DNA of 64,000 nucleotides from Arhodomonas sp052060015 (GTDB taxonomy: Bacteria; Pseudomonadota; Gammaproteobacteria; Nitrococcales; Nitrococcaceae): contig NZ_JBPODZ010000003.1 in NCBI RefSeq assembly GCF_052060015.1, forward strand, positions 124,001 through 188,000, in the 5' to 3' direction. Shown here piece by piece: positions 10,393-19,114 of the stretch (positions are counted from its first letter, which is position 1; the number at the start of each line of letters is the position of its first letter). The position numbers and the translations under genes are program-made. The notes beneath the pieces were generated by a model, which was not told the DNA's origin, searched no databases, and saw only the letters and a list, made by a program, of their open reading frames with translations.

Positions 10393-11272
10393 GGGTGCCG
10401 ACCCCGGAGTCGGTGAACAGCTCCAGCAGTACCGCGTGTTCCACCCGGCCGTCGACGATGGTGGCGGCATTGACCCCGCCCGCTACCGCCTCCAGGGCGC
10501 AGCGCACCTTGGGCAGCATGCCGCCGGCGATGGTGCCGTCAGCGATAAGTCGCTCCACGTCCGTGGCGTCCAGGCCGGTGAGCAGCTGCCCGGTGGCGTC
10601 GAGGATGCCGGGGGTGTTGGTCATCAGGATGAGCTTCTCCGCCTGCAGGGTCTCGGCGAGGCGCCCGGCGACCAGGTCCGCGTTGATGTTGTACGTGTGG
10701 CCGTCGTCACCCACGCCGATGGGCGCGACCACCGGGATGAAGTCCTCGCCGTCGAGCAGTGACACCAGTGCCGGGTCGATGCCGGCGACCTCGCCGACGT
10801 GGCCGATGTCGATAATCTCGGGCTCGCGTTCGGCCTCCGTAGGGCGCTGGATGTGGAGCTTGCGGGCGTGGATGAAGCCGCCGTCCTTGCCCGTGAGGCC
10901 CACCGCCCGGCCGCCGTGACGATTGATGAGGCTGACGATCTCCTTGTTGACCAGCCCGCCGAGGACCATCTCCACCACGTCCATGGTCTCGGAGTCGGTG
11001 ACCCGCATGCCCTCGATGAATTCCGTCTCCTTGCCGATGCGCTCCAGCAGCTTGCCGATCTGCGGCCCCCCGCCGTGGACGATCACCGGGTTGAAGCCCA
11101 CCAGCTTCATCAGCACCACGTCCCGGGCGAAGCTCTCCTTCAGCGCCGTTTCCGTCATGGCGTTGCCCCCGTACTTGACCACAATGGTGCGGCCGTGGAA
11201 GCGCCGGATGTAGGGCAACGCTTCAGTGAGGACATGGGCGACCTGGGCGGGAGGGGTGGGTTGGTCCGTCAT
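10349..11272 (-). CDS. argB: Acetylglutamate kinase
   Basis: The 307-residue kinase phosphorylates N-acetyl-L-glutamate in the second step of arginine synthesis. Landmarks are VVKYGGNAM with the phosphate-binding Lys, IVHGGGPQIG, the NINADLVAGRLA substrate segment, and LMTNTPGILD near the nucleotide site. The C-terminal IAGGMLPKVRCALEA is also typical. It is the last gene of the coaBC-dut-algC-argB group and starts 68 bases after the algC stop. argA and argE are found at 60.8-63.3 kb. The short Pro/Ala-rich tail extends over the end of cvrA on the opposite strand. Confidence 0.96.
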   Translation of the reverse strand: MTDQPTPPAQVAHVLTEALPYIRRFHGRTIVVKYGGNAMTETALKESFARDVVLMKLVGFNPVIVHGGGPQIGKLLERIGKETEFIEGMRVTDSETMDVVEMVLGGLVNKEIVSLINRHGGRAVGLTGKDGGFIHARKLHIQRPTEAEREPEIIDIGHVGEVAGIDPALVSLLDGEDFIPVVAPIGVGDDGHTYNINADLVAGRLAETLQAEKLILMTNTPGILDATGQLLTGLDATDVERLIADGTIAGGMLPKVRCALEAVAGGVNAATIVDGRVEHAVLLELFTDSGVGTLIHGPGGAAAHPPA

Positions 11273-11340
11273 GGCTGTGGGTCTCCTGGCCTGTGGCCCG
11301 CGTATTATGCCTGCCGGGGCATCGGCGCGCCGAGCGTCGC

Positions 11341-13683
11341 TCAGAAGCCGGGCTTCAGTTCCGGGGCCGCGGCCGCCAGCAGCGCGCGGAAGCGCCCCTG
11401 AATCTCCTCGAGGCTGTCGGCGTCGTCGCCCTCGAAGCGCAGGGTCAGGCAGGGCTCGGTGTTGGAGGCCCGGACCAGCCCCCAGCCGGTGGCGAAATCC
11501 ACCCGTAGCCCGTCCATGGTGGTCACCCGCGCCGACTCCGGGAGCTCGTGGATGTGGTCCGCGAGGCGCTGCATCACCGCCTCGGCCTCACCTTCCGCCA
11601 GGGGGATGCGCAGCTCCGGGGTACTCGCCGTCTCCGGCAGGTCGGCGAACAGCGCCGCACCCGGGCCGGGGTGCTGGGAGAGCAGCTCGAGCAGGCGGGC
11701 GCCGGCGTAGAGGGCGTCATCGAAGGGATACCAGCGGTCGGCGAGGATGATGTGGCCGCTCATCTCACCGGCGAGCGGGGCGTTGGTCTCGTTGCGACGC
11801 CGCTTGATCAGCGAATGGCCGCTCGGTGACATCACCGGGACGCCGGCGCAGGCGGTAATCACCTCGGCGAGGTGCCGGGAGGACTTCACATCGAAGACGA
11901 CATCCGATCCCGGCAGGCGGCCGAGGATCTCGCGGGCGAAGAGCATCATCTGCCGGTCCGGCCAGATGATATGGCCCTCGCTGTCCACCACCCCGAGGCG
12001 GTCGCCGTCGCCGTCGAACGCGAGTCCGATGTCCGCGCCCTCGTCGACGACGCGCTCGCGCAGGTTCTCCAGGTTGCGGGGATCGGCGGGGTCGGGGTGG
12101 TGGTGGGGGAAGTCCCCGTCGAGCTCGCAGTACAGCGGGATGACCTCGCAGCCGAGGGCCGCGAGCAGGCGCGGGGCGGCCACGGCGGTCACCCCGTTGC
12201 CGCAGTCCACGACTACCCGCAGTGGCCGGCAGGCCGCGATATCCGCGGCCACCTCGTGGACATACGCCTCGATGACGCCGTCCACCGTCTCGAAATCCGC
12301 CGGCGGTGGGTCCGGCGGTGCCCCGGCCGCCTTTTCCCCGAGCGCGCTGATGGCGCTCCCGGAGAGGGTCTCCCCGCCGAGCATGATCTTGAGCCCGTTG
12401 TACTCGGGGGGGTTGTGGCTACCGGTGACCATCACCCCGGCATCGGTGCCGAGCCAGCGAGTGGCGAAGTACAGGATCGGGGTGGGCACCGCGCCCACGT
12501 CCAGCACCGCACAGCCGGCGTCGGCGAGCCCGCGTATCAGGGCGTCGGCGAGGCGGGGGCTGGAATGGCGGCCGTCCCGGCCCACTACCACCCGCCGCTG
12601 TCCGGCCTCCCTTGCGTCGGTGCCTATGGCATGGCCCAGGCGGGCGACGACCTCCACGGTGAGGGTGCGGTCCACAGTGCCGCGGACATCGTAGGCGCGA
12701 AGGATGCCCGGCGGAATGACCTCACCGTCCCCCACCGCGGAGGAGGAAGTCTCCGCGGCTTCGCTCTCTGTTGCCACTGCCCCAGGGGGTGGTTCCTTGT
12801 CCCGGTCCTCGCGCCCCTGCTCGGTTTCTGCCACCTTCGTCGTGGCTGCGGGTGGCTCCCCCGGCGGATGCTCCGCGGCCGGCGCAGCGGGACGTTCAGC
12901 GTCTACCGGCTCGGAATGGTTGGCGGCCCCGGGGCCGGTGGCCATCGTCCGGCGACGCAGCGCCACCCCGGCGCCGGCACTCGCCAGACCGGCCATACCG
13001 AAGCCTAGCAACAGCGGCAAGGGGAATGCCAGGGGCAGTTCCGGTGGCGGGACACGCACCGCCACCGTCCAGTCCCGGCCCGGGAGCGTTGTACGCGCCG
13101 CCGGCCCGCCGGCGGCGCCTTCTCGGACGATGCGTATATCGCCGCGGTAGAGGCTTACGGTGCGGGGCGAACCTAGTGGTTTGAGCCATTCCCCGAGCCG
13201 TGCCACCGGCAGGGTGACGACCCGTGCGCCGTCGTCCATCGGGGCCACGAGATTGAGCTGGCCGTCCGGTGTGCCGGGGAAATGTACCTCCGCGCTGGCG
13301 CGGCGCCCTTGAATGGCCGCCTCCACCTGCTCGCTCAGTGCGTAGCCCACCGGCGGTACCGCGCGGGGGACAGGTGTGAGCCCGTCCCCGTCGACCTCCA
13401 GGATGCGCAGGGCATCCGGGTAATGCTCACGCAGATCGGCGATGGTCTCGCGGCTGGTGATGCCATCGAGCTCTTGGTCGAGGCGCACGGCGAGGGTGCG
13501 CGCGGCATGCTCGGCGCCTTGACGGGCCTGATCACGCCCGCGCGCCTCCGCCTCCGGACGCAACAGCGCGGGCAGCAGCAGGGCCAGCGCCACCAGCAGC
13601 AGGAGGAAGGCCCCGGCGCCGGTGAGCAGCGTGGCCAGCGGGGTGCTGGCACCGCCTCGCGTTTGCGGATGGGCTCGGGCCAT
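11341..13683 (-). CDS. algC: Phosphomannomutase/phosphoglucomutase, long membrane-anchored form
   Basis: The catalytic part (about residues 325-780) is a complete alpha-D-phosphohexomutase of the AlgC type. It has the phosphoserine loop TGSHNPPEYNG (Ser near residue 421), the metal loop FDGDGDRLG, sugar loop GEMSGH and C-terminal phosphate loop RASNTEP. It interconverts mannose or glucose 1- and 6-phosphates for exopolysaccharide and LPS precursors. The first about 325 residues are an unusual extension: helix 18-41, a sensor-like periplasmic stretch, a second helix near 222-240, then a low-complexity Pro/Glu/Ala linker. Long AlgC forms of this kind are known in pseudomonads and relatives. The start ATG lies 6 bases after the dut stop. 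Confidence 0.93.
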   Translation of the reverse strand: MARAHPQTRGGASTPLATLLTGAGAFLLLLVALALLLPALLRPEAEARGRDQARQGAEHAARTLAVRLDQELDGITSRETIADLREHYPDALRILEVDGDGLTPVPRAVPPVGYALSEQVEAAIQGRRASAEVHFPGTPDGQLNLVAPMDDGARVVTLPVARLGEWLKPLGSPRTVSLYRGDIRIVREGAAGGPAARTTLPGRDWTVAVRVPPPELPLAFPLPLLLGFGMAGLASAGAGVALRRRTMATGPGAANHSEPVDAERPAAPAAEHPPGEPPAATTKVAETEQGREDRDKEPPPGAVATESEAAETSSSAVGDGEVIPPGILRAYDVRGTVDRTLTVEVVARLGHAIGTDAREAGQRRVVVGRDGRHSSPRLADALIRGLADAGCAVLDVGAVPTPILYFATRWLGTDAGVMVTGSHNPPEYNGLKIMLGGETLSGSAISALGEKAAGAPPDPPPADFETVDGVIEAYVHEVAADIAACRPLRVVVDCGNGVTAVAAPRLLAALGCEVIPLYCELDGDFPHHHPDPADPRNLENLRERVVDEGADIGLAFDGDGDRLGVVDSEGHIIWPDRQMMLFAREILGRLPGSDVVFDVKSSRHLAEVITACAGVPVMSPSGHSLIKRRRNETNAPLAGEMSGHIILADRWYPFDDALYAGARLLELLSQHPGPGAALFADLPETASTPELRIPLAEGEAEAVMQRLADHIHELPESARVTTMDGLRVDFATGWGLVRASNTEPCLTLRFEGDDADSLEEIQGRFRALLAAAAPELKPGF

Positions 13684-13688
13684 GCCGG

Positions 13689-14144
13689 TCAGTGGCGGCC
13701 CGAATGCCCGAAGCCACGCTCGCCGCGGGCGGTCTCCGCAAATGCCTCCACCACCCGGAAGGCTGGCCGGCTGACCGGGACGAAGACCAGCTGCGCGATA
13801 CGCTCACCCGGCTCAATGGTGAACGGCCGCTCCCCGCGGTTCCAGCAGGAGATGAGGATCTCGCCCTGGTAGTCGGAGTCGATGAGCCCGACCAGGTTGC
13901 CGAGGACGATGCCGTGCTTGTGGCCGAGCCCGGAGCGTGGCAATACCACCGCCGCGTGTCCGGTGTCGCCCATGTGCACCGCGAGCCCGCTGGGAATGAG
14001 CCGCGAGCCGCCCGGTTCCAGCTCCAGCGGGGCATCCAGGCAGGCGCGCAGGTCCACCCCGGCCGAGCCCGCGGTGGCGTAATCCGGCAGGGGCCAGTCC
14101 CGGCCCAGGCGCGGATCGAGGATCTTGAGGTCAACGCTGTCCAT
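13689..14144 (-). CDS. dut: Deoxyuridine 5'-triphosphate nucleotidohydrolase (dUTPase)
   Basis: The 151-residue trimeric dUTPase hydrolyses dUTP to dUMP and pyrophosphate, preventing uracil incorporation and feeding thymidylate synthase. The five family motifs are visible: AGVDLRA, PRSGLGHKHG, GLIDSDYQGE, RIAQLVFVPV and the C-terminal RGERGFGHSGRH that closes over the substrate. The start MDSVDLKILDPR lies inside the last 14 bases of coaBC in another frame, implying coupled translation. thyA is encoded at 56 kb. Confidence 0.96.
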   Translation of the reverse strand: MDSVDLKILDPRLGRDWPLPDYATAGSAGVDLRACLDAPLELEPGGSRLIPSGLAVHMGDTGHAAVVLPRSGLGHKHGIVLGNLVGLIDSDYQGEILISCWNRGERPFTIEPGERIAQLVFVPVSRPAFRVVEAFAETARGERGFGHSGRH

Positions 14145-15342
14145 AGGCTCGCTCGACGATGAGGTCCATGAGGTTGCTCGCCAGCTCGGCCTTGGGCGCA
14201 TCGGCGAGGCTCGCGTGGCCGCCGTCCCAGAAGACCTCCAGGGCATTGCGTTCGCTCTCGAAGCCGCTGCCGGGACGGCCCACCCAGTTGGCGGCGATCA
14301 TGTCCGCGCCCTTGCGTCGGCGTTTGGCCTCGGCGTATTCGGCGAGGCGCTCGGTCTCGGCGGCGAACCCCACTACATACGGTCTGCCCTCCGCGGCGCC
14401 GGCCACCTCGGCGAGGATGTCCGGGTTGGGCACCAACTCCAGGGTCAGGCCCTCGCCGCCGTCGGCCTTCTTGATCTTCGCCGGCGCCTGCCGTGCGGCC
14501 CGGTAGTCCGCCACCGCCGCCGCCGCGATGAATACGTCGGTATCCGCGAGGCGCGCCATCACCACCGCATGCATCTCCGCCGCGCTCTCCACGTCGATAC
14601 GCTCGACGCCGCACGGGGTGGCCGACTCGCAGGGGCCCGCCACCATCGTGACCGTGGCCCCCCGCTCGGCGGCGGCGGCGGCGATGGCGAAGCCCATGCG
14701 CCCGGTGCTGCGGTTACTGAGGTAGCGCACCGGATCGATGGCTTCGCGGGTGGGGCCGGCGGTGATCAGCACCCGGCGCCCGCGAAGGGGCCCCCGGCTC
14801 GCGGGTGCGGCGAGGGCGGCCACCAGGGCCTCGGGCTCCCACATGCGGCCGGCGCCCACCTCGCCACAGGCCTGGTCCCCCTCGCCGGGGCCGAGGAGAT
14901 GGAAACCCCGGCGCAGGAGGGTTTCGCGGTTCTCCCGGGTCGCCGGGTTGGCCCACATCAGGCGATTCATGGCGGGTGCCAGGCTGATGGGGGCGTCGGT
15001 GGCGAGGCACAGCGTGGTGAGGAGGTCGTCCGCCAGCCCCTGGGCGAGACGCGCCATGAGGTCTGCGCTGGCCGGGGCGATCAGGACGTGATCGGCCCAG
15101 CGGGCGAGCTCGATATGGCCCATGGCGGCCTCGGCATCGGCGTCCAGGAGGTCGTGATGGACCGGCCGGCCGGAGACGGCCTGGAAGGTCAGTGGCTGGA
15201 CGAAGGCGCGTGCAGCCGCGGTCATCACCACGCGGACCTCCGCCCCCGCTTCGCGCAGCCGGCGCACGATCTCCGGGCTCTTGTATGCGGCGATGCCACC
15301 GCTGACACCCAGAAGGATGTGGTGGCCATGAAGCTCCGACAT
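14131..15342 (-). CDS. coaBC: Bifunctional phosphopantothenoylcysteine decarboxylase / phosphopantothenate-cysteine ligase
   Basis: The 403-residue CoA synthesis enzyme carries both domains. The flavin-dependent CoaC part (about 1-185) shows GVSGGIAAYK, the His of GHIELARWAD, PASADLMAR, APAMNRLMW and the GDQACGEVGAGRM lid. The CoaB part (about 186-403) shows ITAGPTREAIDPVR, STGRMG, ADYRAA and the lysine-containing segment around residue 300. It makes 4'-phosphopantetheine from phosphopantothenate and cysteine; coaD, the next step, lies at 23.6 kb. It leads the coaBC-dut-algC-argB group and is divergent from radC across 179 bases. Confidence 0.96.
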   Translation of the reverse strand: MSELHGHHILLGVSGGIAAYKSPEIVRRLREAGAEVRVVMTAAARAFVQPLTFQAVSGRPVHHDLLDADAEAAMGHIELARWADHVLIAPASADLMARLAQGLADDLLTTLCLATDAPISLAPAMNRLMWANPATRENRETLLRRGFHLLGPGEGDQACGEVGAGRMWEPEALVAALAAPASRGPLRGRRVLITAGPTREAIDPVRYLSNRSTGRMGFAIAAAAAERGATVTMVAGPCESATPCGVERIDVESAAEMHAVVMARLADTDVFIAAAAVADYRAARQAPAKIKKADGGEGLTLELVPNPDILAEVAGAAEGRPYVVGFAAETERLAEYAEAKRRRKGADMIAANWVGRPGSGFESERNALEVFWDGGHASLADAPKAELASNLMDLIVERAYGQR

Positions 15343-15521
15343 GGGCGGGATTCCGCTTCGCTGGTGATTGCCACGGCGGGGTAACCCCGGCCTCCCGCCG
15401 GTGCCCCGCTGCCGGCACAGATTACCGGCGTGTGCTCGGCGAGGGAAGCATCGCCCACCGCCCTTGCCCCAGATGCGGGAAGCCCTAGACTGTAGCGGTT
15501 GGCGGACCTCAGGGAGGAGGT

Positions 15522-16196
15522 ATGGCGATCACGGACTGGCCCGAGGCCGAGCGGCCCCGGGAGAAGCTGCTCGCCCGCGGTGCGGGCGCACTCTCCGATG
15601 CGGAGCTGCTGGCGATCTTCCTGCGCACCGGCCGGCGCGGGCGCACCGCCGTGGACCTGGCCCGGGAGATGCTACAGGCCTTCGGCGGGCTGCGAGGCCT
15701 GCTGGAGGCGGATCAGGCGGGCTTCGGTGCTCACCCCGGGTTGGGGCCGGCGAAGTACGCCCAGCTCCAGGCGGTGCTGGAGATGGCCCGCCGTCACCTC
15801 CACGAGCGATTGGTGCGCGGCGACGCCCTGGCGAGCCCCGAGGATACCCGGCGGTTTCTCACCGCCCAGCTCCGTCACCACACGGCGGAGGTCTTCGCGG
15901 CGCTGTTCCTCGACAACCGCCACCGGGTCATCGCCTTCGAGGAACTCTTCCACGGCACCATTGACGCCGCCCAGGTCCATCCCCGGGAGGTGGTTCGGCG
16001 CGCGCTCGCCCACAATGCCGCGGCGGTGATCGTGGCGCATAATCACCCCTCGGGCGTGGCCAAACCCAGCGCCGCCGACGAGCGCATCACCCACCGGCTG
16101 CGCGACGCCTTGGCCCTGGTGGATATACGCGTGCTCGATCACTTCATCATCGGCGACGGCGAGGCGGTGAGCCTGGCCGAGCGGGGGGTGGTCTAG
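15522..16196 (+). CDS. radC: RadC/YeeS-family JAB-domain protein
   Basis: The 224-residue protein has the N-terminal helix-hairpin-helix region (PREKLLARGAGALSDAELLAIFL; GLGPAKYAQL) and a C-terminal JAB/MPN metalloprotease-like domain. The zinc motif HNHPSGVAKPSAAD is intact. Despite the historical name, a direct role in recombinational repair has been disputed and the biochemical activity is not settled. The ATG follows GGGAGGAGGT. It is divergent from coaBC, an arrangement conserved in gammaproteobacteria. Confidence 0.93.
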   Translation: MAITDWPEAERPREKLLARGAGALSDAELLAIFLRTGRRGRTAVDLAREMLQAFGGLRGLLEADQAGFGAHPGLGPAKYAQLQAVLEMARRHLHERLVRGDALASPEDTRRFLTAQLRHHTAEVFAALFLDNRHRVIAFEELFHGTIDAAQVHPREVVRRALAHNAAAVIVAHNHPSGVAKPSAADERITHRLRDALALVDIRVLDHFIIGDGEAVSLAERGVV

Positions 16197-16223
16197 GCAG
16201 GGTGGCGGTGCCACGATAGCAAC

Positions 16224-16469
16224 ATGCGCACCATCATTGACCATAACGGCCGCCAGTGGACCGCCTTTGTCGGGCGCGAGTCCTACGGCGTGCACATGAT
16301 CCTGTTCATGCCTCAGACCGGCGGCGGTGCCATGCAGGCGCCCCTCGACGTGGACACCTGGCTCGAGGCCGAGCAGCGCCTGGCCGCGATGACGGAGGCC
16401 GAGCTGGCGGAGCAGCTCGCCAGCTCGGCCTGGCCATGGGGGGAGGGATTCGACGGGGGGACGCCCTAA
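16224..16469 (+). CDS. Small hypothetical protein
   Basis: An 81-residue frame lies 27 bases after radC and 13 bases before the rpoH stop on the other strand. The protein starts with a beta-rich segment (MRTIIDHNGRQWTAFVGRES, YGVHMILFMPQ) followed by an acidic helical tail (EAEQRLAAMTEAELAEQL). It has no signal peptide or membrane helix. Codon use and the amphipathic helix look like a real gene, but the ribosome-binding site is weak. I do not recognise the family. Confidence 0.6.
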   Translation: MRTIIDHNGRQWTAFVGRESYGVHMILFMPQTGGGAMQAPLDVDTWLEAEQRLAAMTEAELAEQLASSAWPWGEGFDGGTP

Positions 16470-16482
16470 CGCTGGGCGCTGC

Positions 16483-17364
<882 letters not shown>

Positions 17365-17451
17365 GGCTCCCCCCTTGATCGAACCGGGACGTAGTGGAAT
17401 CACCCGGCGTTGCTCAGTTCCTTTGAGTCACGTTGCAGAAAAAAGTTCCTG

Positions 17452-17485
17452 TTCGGACTATGTGCACATTATGCCAGTTTTCAAG
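17452..17485 (-). promoter_or_regulatory. Candidate rpoH promoter (sigma32-like or sigma70-like)
   Basis: Starting right after the ftsX stop, the minus strand reads CTTGAAA (17479-17485), then 14 bases, then CACATAGT (17457-17464). This resembles the sigma32 pattern CTTGAAA and CCCCATNT. The same bases also fit sigma70 as TTGAAA, N16, CATAGT. The transcript would have a leader of about 85 bases ahead of rpoH. Confidence 0.4.
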
Positions 17486-17486
17486 G

Positions 17487-18437
17487 TTAGCGTGGCTCCA
17501 TGGTGCCGAGATGACGACCGACGGCGATCCAGGACCCCAGCAGACCCAGCGCCACCCCGGTGGCCACGAGGGTGAGGGCATCCCCGCCGTCCAGGCCGCG
17601 TAGCCGGAAGCCGCTGGCGTAGCTGCGGGCCAGTGCATTGGCCGGCCCGGATAACAGCGCCCAGGACGCCTGCACGAGGACGGTGGCGAAGACACCGCCG
17701 AGTAGCCCGTGCCAGAGCCCCGTATAGAGGAAGGGGCGGCGGACGAAGCCGTCGGTGGCACCGAGGAGCTTGGTGATGACGATCTCCTCGCGGCGGTTCT
17801 CGATCTCCAGGCGAATCGTGTTGCCCACTACCAGGAGCACCGCCATGCCCAGCAGCCCGCCGATGAGCCAGGCGCCGCGGCGGGCGAGCTCGAGGATGGC
17901 GTGCAGGCGTTGCAGCCATTCGCGGTCCAGGCGCACCTCGGTGACTGGCGCCAGTCCGCGCAGCGCGGCGCTGAGCTCCTCCACGTCCGGGGGGGGCAGG
18001 CCGGGGGTCGGTTCGATCACCAGCACGCCGGGGAGGGGGTTGTCCTCGAGCAGCTCCAGGGCGCGGTCCATCTCGCTGTGGGCTCGGAACTCCGCCAGCG
18101 CCGCCTCCGGCGAGATGTAGGTCACCCCGGCGATGTCGTCGCGCTGGCGCACCGTGGCGGCGGCCTCCGTGGCGTCGGCTTCGGATAGCCCCTTCTCCAG
18201 GAACGCGGAGATGCGGGTACGACCCTGCCAGTCTCCGGCCACCGCCTCGGCGTTGTCGACGAGCACCACGAACACCGCGGGCAGGCCCAGGGCTATACCG
18301 ATCACGGCGGTGGTCATCAGCGTCGGCAGCCACTGATCGCGTAACCGCCCCAGGGCGTCGGCAAGGGCGCGGGCGTGGTGGGCGAGCCAGGCCGCCGGGC
18401 GCGACAGGCGCCGGCGCGCGGGGCGGCGTGCCGGCAT
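17487..18437 (-). CDS. ftsX: Cell division protein FtsX
   Basis: The 316-residue protein is the membrane partner of FtsE. It has an Arg-rich cytoplasmic N-terminus, a first helix (about 41-62), a large periplasmic loop of about 130 residues, and three C-terminal helices (about 193-213, 240-262, 287-306). NTIRLEIENRREEIVITKLLGATDGFVRRPFL is the conserved coupling region of the MacB/FtsX permease fold. In gammaproteobacteria FtsEX links ATP hydrolysis at the divisome to activation of cell-wall amidases. Its start overlaps the ftsE stop (ATGA). Confidence 0.94.
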   Translation of the reverse strand: MPARRPARRRLSRPAAWLAHHARALADALGRLRDQWLPTLMTTAVIGIALGLPAVFVVLVDNAEAVAGDWQGRTRISAFLEKGLSEADATEAAATVRQRDDIAGVTYISPEAALAEFRAHSEMDRALELLEDNPLPGVLVIEPTPGLPPPDVEELSAALRGLAPVTEVRLDREWLQRLHAILELARRGAWLIGGLLGMAVLLVVGNTIRLEIENRREEIVITKLLGATDGFVRRPFLYTGLWHGLLGGVFATVLVQASWALLSGPANALARSYASGFRLRGLDGGDALTLVATGVALGLLGSWIAVGRHLGTMEPR

Positions 18438-19114
18438 CAGCCGGCCTCCCGCAGGGCGCTGTCGGCGATCACCGTGCCCTGCTCCAGGCTGATGCGGCGC
18501 TGGCCGAGGCGCTCCACCAGGGCCACGTCGTGGGTGGCGATGAGGGTGGTCACGCCCAGCTCGCTGAAACGGCGGAACAGTGCCATGATCTCCGCGGACA
18601 GCGCCGGATCGAGGTTGCCGGTGGGCTCGTCGGCCAGCAGCACCGGTGGCCGTGCGGCCACGGCGCGGGCGATACCGACCCGCTGCTGCTCGCCGCTGGA
18701 AAGCGTCTCCGGGTAGCTACCCTCGTAGCGTAGTAGCTCCACGCGGTCCAGGGCGGCGCGCACGCGGCGGCCGAGCTCCCGGCGGGGGGTGCCGGCGATG
18801 ACCAGCGGTAGGGCCACGTTGTCGAAGACCGTGCGGTCGGTGAGCAGGCGGTGATCCTGGAAGATCATGCCGATGCCGCGGCGCAGGTGCGGGATGCGTC
18901 GCCGCGAGAGCCGGCCGAGCTCGGTGTCGCCGACGATCACGCGCCCACGGGTGGGCCGCTCGAGCAGCGGGATCAGTCGCAGCAGAGTGCTCTTGCCGGC
19001 CCCGCTGGGGCCGGTGAGGAAGGCCAGCTCCCCGGGACGCATGTGGAAGCTGACCTGGCGCAGGGCCTCATGGCCGCCGGGGTAGCGCTTGGCCACGCCT
19101 TCGAAGCGGATCAT
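18437..19114 (-). CDS. ftsE: Cell division ATP-binding protein FtsE
   Basis: The 225-residue ABC ATPase has a complete nucleotide-binding domain: Walker A GPSGAGKSTLLRL, Q-loop IFQDHRLL, signature LSSGEQQRVGIARAV, Walker B VLLADEPTGNLD and the switch His in IATHD. It pairs with FtsX at the division septum. ATGA overlaps join it to ftsY upstream and ftsX downstream, indicating translational coupling of the three genes. Confidence 0.96.
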   Translation of the reverse strand: MIRFEGVAKRYPGGHEALRQVSFHMRPGELAFLTGPSGAGKSTLLRLIPLLERPTRGRVIVGDTELGRLSRRRIPHLRRGIGMIFQDHRLLTDRTVFDNVALPLVIAGTPRRELGRRVRAALDRVELLRYEGSYPETLSSGEQQRVGIARAVAARPPVLLADEPTGNLDPALSAEIMALFRRFSELGVTTLIATHDVALVERLGQRRISLEQGTVIADSALREAG

